DNA of 64,000 nt, taken from contig CAAFXS010000062.1 of the NCBI GenBank assembly GCA_900767025.1, forward strand, positions 1-64,000, in the 5' to 3' direction. Made by a program: the position numbers and the translations under genes. Below are positions 59,001-64,000 of this stretch, in pieces. How positions within the stretch are numbered: position 1 is the first letter of the stretch; each line of letters starts with the position of its first letter. The notes below the pieces were generated by a model. The model did no database searches. It was not told the DNA's origin and saw nothing but the letters and a program-made list of their open reading frames with translations. Origin of the DNA: Clostridia bacterium. GTDB taxonomy: Bacteria > Bacillota > Clostridia > Oscillospirales > Acutalibacteraceae.

Positions 59001-62000
59001 AAGTGATGACCTTTACGAAGTGCTTGCAGCTGCTGATGAGGACGAAACCTTTACATATGATATGACATATGAAGGCAATGTTCCCAGATTAACAGGTATC
59101 TATATTGCTGACCATGCTTTGAGAGATGTTCGTGTTTCAACTCTTACCTCTCTTATCAGCAACGCACTTGGTTCCGACTTGGGCGTAGCTCTCGGCGAGA
59201 TTGTTACAGAGCTTGTTGTACTCTTAACCGCAGCTATTGACGAGTTTGTAAATACTCCTGAGCTGAGAGATGCTAAGAGATATGATAACAGCGGTAATGT
59301 AACCGGCAGCGGTCTTAATAATGTATTTGTTGCTCTTCCGCAGCTCTTTGATATTGTTGAAAACCTTGCAGCAGATAAGTACGGTATTGACAGAGATGCT
59401 TGGATTTACTGCTATGAAGGCAGACTTGGCACAGTTGAGATTGACGGCAAGGACGGTAAGGTTGATTCAACCGCCAATATGCTTCTCACTCAGTTCAAGT
59501 CCTACGCAGGAAGCAATGACAGCAACAGAAAGTATGATATCTTTGACACCTTCGCAGAAATTCTTGTTGAGAACTGGCTCAATGCACTTGTAAGCCTTTT
59601 CAATAATATTACTACAGAGGGTAACGAAATTTCCGATAGTCTGCCGATTATCACAGGCTTGCTTACTTCTCTTGGCGGCTTCGGCGAGGAAAGCATAATC
59701 ACAGACCTCCTGAACAGCATCTTCCAGATTACAAGAGAAAGCGATTATTCATTTGAATTCAATAATGAATATAAAAACTCAATCGGCGAAAATCAGTTTA
59801 CCGGTCTTAAGAAAGACCACGCATATTTCTTAATCACCAACATCACCCGTCTTGTAGAGGTTATTCAAAACCTTATTGCTCATTTCACAAGCAGCAGTGA
59901 AGGCGGCGACGATGAAGGAACTGCCCTTCTTTCAGGTGCCGGCACTTACGCCGCATCCTCCGGCAGTCCGTATTACGAAGCTAAGCCTGCTAAGGCAACA
60001 TCGTCAAAATATTCAAGCGATGATTTAAGCAATGCCAAGGATTTGATTAACAATCTTGACAAGATGATTTCTTCTCTCCTTTCCGATAGCAGCTTAAACG
60101 GCTTCTCATTAGATTCAACCGAGAATATTATCGCCGGTGTTGTTTCACTCTTAGACAGATACCTTGGCGGTAACATTAACCTCAGCAGTGAAACATCAAC
60201 TGCAATTGTTCGTCTGGTTAACCAGTACCTGTACTTCATTACCGGCGAAAGCAGTAATCTTACACCGAATGGTAATAAGGTAGACCCCAAAAAGGTTTAC
60301 ACCAACGATGCACTTACAGGACTTGTTGTTGAAACCTATGCATTAATTGAAAAGCTTGCCGGCGAGCTTCTTAAGGACTTCTCCGACGGCTATGATGAAA
60401 ACACATTAACCTACAACCTTCTTGAAGAAGCAATCGACGGTATCATTTCACCGGATGCAATCAGCGTAAGGCTTAATTCAACCGACCGTGATTACAGCGA
60501 TGCTCAGAAGAAGATTGCTAAGTACAACAGCTGGTCAATTATGGCTGAGGATTCTTCCCGTCATCAGTACAAGAATCTCAGAATTGACTGGGATTTCAAG
60601 GACGGCGACAAGGAAGGCTTCTACGAGGGTCTTGCAGCTTCGCTGAGACTTGTAACATCTATCATCGGTGTTCTTCTTGTTGACACCGGCTGGTATGACA
60701 CAATTCTTACTCCTGTTTTGGGAATCTTCTGCAATAAGAATGATATTGCAATTACTCCTTACAGCGAGCTTGTTGCAGACAAGAACGCAACAGGATATTA
60801 TGACAAGACACTCATTGCAATCCTTACTCCTGTATCAGGCTGGTTAGATGCAATGCTTAAGGCTCCTGTAACAACTCTTATCCAGACAGTTCAGGGTCTT
60901 GCAGGCTTCCTTGATGACAACAACACAGAGGTTGGAACCATTAAGAGCGTACTTGACGGAGTTCTTGCTCCTGTTGTAAACGAGCTTAACGGCTTAGCTC
61001 ACATCTTTGAGATTGAGTCTGACAAGCTTGGTGCAACCTCACCTACACTTGCAGGTATCATCAATGAGCTTGCCGCAGGTCTTCCGGAGCTTCTTGACAC
61101 AGAAACAATCCTCAGTGGTTTGGATGTTGATATGGAGCTTAGCGGTGCCAACATTATTCCTTTGGTAAATGTATTGCTTTCAGGCTTAGGCGTTGAACTC
61201 AAGCAGATTAGCTGGTCAAAGCTTTACAACGAATCCACTGAAGGTGCTTTGGTATACTTCTTAGAATACTTATTCGAGAACCTTCTTGATAGCGGCTTAC
61301 TGAAGCTTCTTGCAGACTTAATCGGTAACGATACTGTTACAATGCTGTTTGAGCTCATCAGTTCAGGTGCTATCACTGCAAAGGATATTATTTCACTTCT
61401 CAACAATATACTTGAGATTTCCGACAGTCCTACTCTTGCATACTGGACATTTGCTCAGTATCTCCAGGAAATGACTGACAACTTTAAGTACCCTGCAGGC
61501 ATTACAAAGGCAATGGCAAATCAGGGTGTTACAGATTTAGATAATCTTGTTAAAAACATCTTCCCGCTCCTTGCTTCCTTCGGTGTTGATTTGGGCGGTA
61601 ACGACCTTCAGTCAATTGTTAACAAGAATCTCTTTACTAACGAAATTCTTACAAAGCTTGCAGTTGCTCTTTACGGTGCACTTGACGGCTTAGACCCAAT
61701 GATTAAGCAGGTTTTCGGTGCTCTCGGTATCGTAACCTCAACAAAGGATGTTGCTAAGCTTCTTACAGACAAGAGCTACGGCGCAACATTTACTTCAGCT
61801 GCTAACACCATTAAGGCTCAGTCAAGCTGGAAGAATGTTAAGAACGTTAACTGGGGCTTCACAAACGGCTCAGCTAAGGCTCAGCAGGGCTTTGTAAATG
61901 CACTTGTTGCAATTCTTCGTCCTCTTGATAATGTACTTAACGTATTCCTTAACGAAGGCTCACTCCCAATTAACGAGGTAGCAAGCAAGCTTATCAACAG

Positions 62001-64000
62001 CATTAATGTTTCTGCAACAACTGTTGAATATACAATTGCAGAGGGTATGAGCGGAAAGCTTGTTTACTCAATGAAGAACGGTGTTCTTACTCTGACAATT
62101 CAGGGCACTACTCACAACAGTACAACATCAACCATCAAGCTTGATTTCAGGTCACTTAAGGACCTTAAGGACCTTAAGATTGAAGGTACAAACGCATACA
62201 ACAGTGCAATCATTCCTCTTCTTGAGGCATTACAGTGCTCAGGCATTAAGACCTACAGCCAGTACAGAAGCGATGTTGCCAAGGCAAAGGATAACCTCCT
62301 GCTTGATGTACTTAATCCGCTGGTAGGCAGCTCAAGCAGCTCCTTCCTTAACAAGGTGCTTGCAAATCCGTTTAAGGAGCTTACAACTGCTCTTCCGAAC
62401 ATTGCAATGTTCATTGACGGCAACGGACTTATTCAGATTGTTGACAATATCCTTGCTCCGATTACATACACATTAGCGGACGGCAAGAATATTTCAGCTG
62501 AGGTTTCAGATTTGATTGAGATGCTCCTGGGTGCTCCGATACAGGATTTGATTATTCCTCTTGTAAACGGAATACTTGAAAGCAACGGAATTAACATTGA
62601 AATTCCTGAAATCGACTGGACCTTCCTTGCAAGCCTTGGCGAAGCAGGAACCTACACCAGCAAGGCAACAGACCTTAACGGTAACTACCTCACCGGTAAG
62701 ATTGTTAAGAATGTTGACAACGGCAAGGTACTTGTAACTGTACTCAGATACATTGCAAAGATTCTTGTTAACAATGCAACTGAGCTTAAGAATCTGATTT
62801 GCGGTATAGACGCAGTTAAGAAGAACGACATTATCGTTTCTATCATTAAGAGCGTATTCAACACAATCAGCACAGCAGCTCCGGACCAGATTGTTGCCGC
62901 TGTATTCTATCTGTTAAACGGCGAGCCTGAAAACGCTTTCTGGGATTACACAAAGTACAAGACAGGCAAGTACGAATTCTCTTATCCTGAAGGTATGGAT
63001 GTTGACTTCCTTAAGAATCTTCCTCCAATGCTTGACGGATTAATCGGCGGTCTTATTGACCTGAACGAAACAATCGGTAATGCTCTCTTCAAGGATGAGC
63101 TTATCAGCAAGCTTGCAACAGGACTTTACGGTGCAATCGAGGGTGTTAAGATTAATGATAATATGAATCTTACACAGCTCCTTGCTCAGACAGACATTGA
63201 TTTCTCAACAGCAAATGTAGCTAAGCTCCTTGTTGATGAGAAGTACGGTCAGAAGTTTGAGAGCGCAGCAGCAACAATTAAGGCTGCAGGCTCCTGGAAG
63301 AATGTAAATGTTGACAGCCTCAAGTGGGGTGTAACCGACAGAGACAGCTTCTTCCACGCACTTGTTGCAGTGCTCCGTCCTCTCTACGGTGTACTTGATG
63401 TACTCCTTAATGGTGCTTCACTGGGTCTGTTTGACCTTGTTCACGTTCCGGGCTCTAACGGTTATACATCATCAATCGTTCCGCTTATGGAAGCATTCTC
63501 AATGTATAACATTAAGACCCAGTATCAGTACAGACAGGATATCAGCAAGGAATATGATGCTATTCTCCTTGATATCATCAATCCTCTTTGGGACCTTGTT
63601 GAAGACGTATTAAACGCACCGCTTCAGACTATTGCGGCTATCGTTCCTAACCTTGCACTGTTCATAGGTAACGACGGACTTTGCCAGATTATTGACAACC
63701 TGCTGACACCTATCTCTGCTCTTGCAGATGCAATCAGACCGGTTGTTGATTTGAACGACCTTCTTGACACACTCTTCAAGGCACTTAAGTTTGACCTTAA
63801 CAGTCTCCTTGGCAAGATTGGTGTTAAGAACTTTAAGCTGGATGTTTATAACCTTAAGGGCACTCTTAAGCCGATACTCGGCGGAGATGCGATTATCCCG
63901 CTTCTCAACGCTGTTCTCGGTATGATTGACATTAAGGGAACTAAGCTCGGTCTTAAGCTCAATCCTGTTGATTGGCTCCAGCTTGCAAGCCACGGTGAAA
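56089..64000 (+). CDS. Giant secreted repeat protein, runs off the window (partial, at least 2637 aa)
   Basis: The frame starting at ATG 56089 (AAAGGAGAG upstream) stays open to the last base, so the protein exceeds 2637 residues and the 3' end is missing. The signal peptide MRTSKKILSFFLAVVMVVTT ends near residue 29 (TAFAE). Residues 30-500 are mixed. From residue about 800 on, leucine-rich helical repeats recur at about 450-490 residues: VALVAILRPL-type helices and a D/SW-containing end such as EIDWTFLASLGE. No known catalytic or dockerin motif was seen in the part present; a dockerin could lie past the end. It is divergent from the 2186-aa protein, whose helical N-terminal part is similar in style. 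Confidence 0.8.
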   Translation, partial: MRTSKKILSFFLAVVMVVTTCSVGFTAFAEEKNNSIWKTTGVDAESAFDTLDGLANLLPPLLMGIEGLQAYVADPVYEKYAKAQGKTADELTDAEKQEIAANATFEDILTCLQPTLLGLLNNTSREDFAKAFADEFPQYAAAASEPDGFSYLDENGQATTFYQLYTLCAKYKDEDSTIEKWYNALVEVAKVYPEAYAKYLAKVQKAEDIAAQINGKVIVPPGSTVSASKLTYRDATLYDLKHFNFDFGSDESAVNEVIGWYNNKIEALGLPYTADDFADYVYYALGAGSDLTKGYLVEYSNAITAAGSKVTYKGTANVYGLGNLDYDITDGITVDNYADVLKAATLAASGVNTAVDYLASGYDKDIEAAKQALDAATAEFSRAEAVINDEYSDQLATMLANYKVAVNNAKGTTNKNNVAKRYFGSTAPDGKAVTAAGVKTYIDAGTVYMFTPIEGNSYINGLNYKYKTEIATYYNYPAYDKNTPVEGAVKPVSEYQADYDAAVLAKENAATSLNEEYANSYMEKCALDFYKNSIILNGVDVYDNASELIGDSSHYTDIIIGLAINNADVTRAEVESLAASKMPGGSATCTLSADDIIAFGKILDDNKGYLTEKFWEKGSDTINGVKVTMPASLVGTAAAEYFGLVDMQRDNITKLNDHRLGMYDAFKNNDSTAIAAYFKEAYEYALTLAVQELLNSLDTVNVGFAFSREYQLYDVLDINGFVDTKISILTAGVETGIDFSLTDEQRDMLYATGDYAGYYDLTGELGTLLLNDTLNSTIVDLVGQPLLGDQSIEDIVNSLLVTKVDLVTAIKDVWSRLVKSPVGTLVELLPLLVVLVDELVLPMIANGTGDQWNDALKGVLTVVMPLYQLYAENGSYIGIDQIGWDLNELLPDLLHWLNDGPDADGIEYYNGGSDVTVTLKDVNTGSAAQKTASEINTADLKYYTVKDSQGNLVTRTDNADGTATYSYLNHTSDDLYEVLAAADEDETFTYDMTYEGNVPRLTGIYIADHALRDVRVSTLTSLISNALGSDLGVALGEIVTELVVLLTAAIDEFVNTPELRDAKRYDNSGNVTGSGLNNVFVALPQLFDIVENLAADKYGIDRDAWIYCYEGRLGTVEIDGKDGKVDSTANMLLTQFKSYAGSNDSNRKYDIFDTFAEILVENWLNALVSLFNNITTEGNEISDSLPIITGLLTSLGGFGEESIITDLLNSIFQITRESDYSFEFNNEYKNSIGENQFTGLKKDHAYFLITNITRLVEVIQNLIAHFTSSSEGGDDEGTALLSGAGTYAASSGSPYYEAKPAKATSSKYSSDDLSNAKDLINNLDKMISSLLSDSSLNGFSLDSTENIIAGVVSLLDRYLGGNINLSSETSTAIVRLVNQYLYFITGESSNLTPNGNKVDPKKVYTNDALTGLVVETYALIEKLAGELLKDFSDGYDENTLTYNLLEEAIDGIISPDAISVRLNSTDRDYSDAQKKIAKYNSWSIMAEDSSRHQYKNLRIDWDFKDGDKEGFYEGLAASLRLVTSIIGVLLVDTGWYDTILTPVLGIFCNKNDIAITPYSELVADKNATGYYDKTLIAILTPVSGWLDAMLKAPVTTLIQTVQGLAGFLDDNNTEVGTIKSVLDGVLAPVVNELNGLAHIFEIESDKLGATSPTLAGIINELAAGLPELLDTETILSGLDVDMELSGANIIPLVNVLLSGLGVELKQISWSKLYNESTEGALVYFLEYLFENLLDSGLLKLLADLIGNDTVTMLFELISSGAITAKDIISLLNNILEISDSPTLAYWTFAQYLQEMTDNFKYPAGITKAMANQGVTDLDNLVKNIFPLLASFGVDLGGNDLQSIVNKNLFTNEILTKLAVALYGALDGLDPMIKQVFGALGIVTSTKDVAKLLTDKSYGATFTSAANTIKAQSSWKNVKNVNWGFTNGSAKAQQGFVNALVAILRPLDNVLNVFLNEGSLPINEVASKLINSINVSATTVEYTIAEGMSGKLVYSMKNGVLTLTIQGTTHNSTTSTIKLDFRSLKDLKDLKIEGTNAYNSAIIPLLEALQCSGIKTYSQYRSDVAKAKDNLLLDVLNPLVGSSSSSFLNKVLANPFKELTTALPNIAMFIDGNGLIQIVDNILAPITYTLADGKNISAEVSDLIEMLLGAPIQDLIIPLVNGILESNGINIEIPEIDWTFLASLGEAGTYTSKATDLNGNYLTGKIVKNVDNGKVLVTVLRYIAKILVNNATELKNLICGIDAVKKNDIIVSIIKSVFNTISTAAPDQIVAAVFYLLNGEPENAFWDYTKYKTGKYEFSYPEGMDVDFLKNLPPMLDGLIGGLIDLNETIGNALFKDELISKLATGLYGAIEGVKINDNMNLTQLLAQTDIDFSTANVAKLLVDEKYGQKFESAAATIKAAGSWKNVNVDSLKWGVTDRDSFFHALVAVLRPLYGVLDVLLNGASLGLFDLVHVPGSNGYTSSIVPLMEAFSMYNIKTQYQYRQDISKEYDAILLDIINPLWDLVEDVLNAPLQTIAAIVPNLALFIGNDGLCQIIDNLLTPISALADAIRPVVDLNDLLDTLFKALKFDLNSLLGKIGVKNFKLDVYNLKGTLKPILGGDAIIPLLNAVLGMIDIKGTKLGLKLNPVDWLQLASHGE
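60470..64000 (+). repeat. Three or more ~1.4-kb coding repeats in the giant protein
   Basis: Related segments begin near 60490 (YNSWSIMAED, then GFYEGLAASLRLV), 61747 (SSWKNVKNVNWGF, then GFVNALVAILRPLDNVLNV) and 63217 (GSWKNVNVDSLKWGV, then FFHALVAVLRPLYGVLDV). Repeat ends are marked by ELKQISWSKLYN (61200), IPEIDWTFLASLGE (62605) and NPVDWLQLASHGE (63960); an outlying end-like segment, GWDLNELLPDLLHW, is at 58735. Identity is higher between the second and third copies. Confidence 0.7.

Noticed and set aside
63610..63993. Leftward 127-codon open frame
   Set aside because: It is antisense to the giant protein's repeats and has no ribosome site or recognisable protein.

Overview
The window looks like a chromosomal stretch from an anaerobic Gram-positive gut bacterium of the class Clostridia, probably near the Ruminococcaceae/Oscillospiraceae. 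The reasons are AGGAGG-type ribosome binding sites, sigma-A promoters with 17-base spacers, many hairpin-plus-T-run terminators, a type A RNase P RNA, an anaerobic sulfatase-maturating radical SAM enzyme, and secreted proteins with dockerin-like modules. No prophage, CRISPR array, tRNA, rRNA or transposase gene was seen. Taxonomy is inference from gene content.

Layout. 1-4.5 kb: a palindromic repeat, a PqqD-like and a CDP-glycerol transferase-like gene, an Fe-S scaffold/GGGtGRT pair with a duplicated 3'-end remnant, and a divergent 46-aa gene/XRE regulator module. 4.5-9.7 kb: a sialidase-like lipoprotein, a small P-loop protein, and a membrane sulfatase with its radical SAM activator. 9.7-12.7 kb: an M20 hydrolase with two membrane proteins. 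12.7-16.1 kb: a DUF1846 protein and CTP synthase. 16.1-17.9 kb: a second palindromic repeat, then nanA and nanE with interlocked divergent promoters. 18-21 kb: a DUF421 protein and a zinc-type ArsR/P-type ATPase operon with a clear operator. 21-24 kb: aspartokinase, homoserine dehydrogenase and an ACT protein. 24-28.4 kb: an AI-2E family transporter and a subtilisin with BspA-like repeats.

28.5-43.6 kb is mainly inositol catabolism. iolG-iolD-iolE run leftward; a divergent operon carries a TSCPD protein, a GH36-like glycosidase, a zinc-ribbon/signal peptidase fusion, a GPH-type symporter and an alpha/beta hydrolase. iolC and an IolJ-like aldolase follow further right, directly downstream of rnpB. 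A P-type Ca2+/Mn2+-type ATPase has a leader that fits the yybP-ykoY manganese riboswitch with a terminator.

43.6-64 kb holds an LCP-family wall enzyme and then the most unusual part: a leftward cluster of secreted proteins (a 2186-aa protein ending in an X-like module plus dockerin, a small protein with a cohesin-like domain, the same X-like module and a dockerin, a wall-type protein with a possible cohesin-like domain, and a 37-aa peptide). Divergent from it, across a 636-base structured intergenic region, a second giant secreted protein made of ~450-490-residue repeats runs off the window end. My interpretation is a non-cellulosomal cohesin/dockerin surface assembly.

Together the sulfatase, sialidase-like protein, sialate lyase and epimerase suggest use of host mucin sugars, while the inositol and GH36 genes suggest use of plant-derived cyclitols or galactosides.
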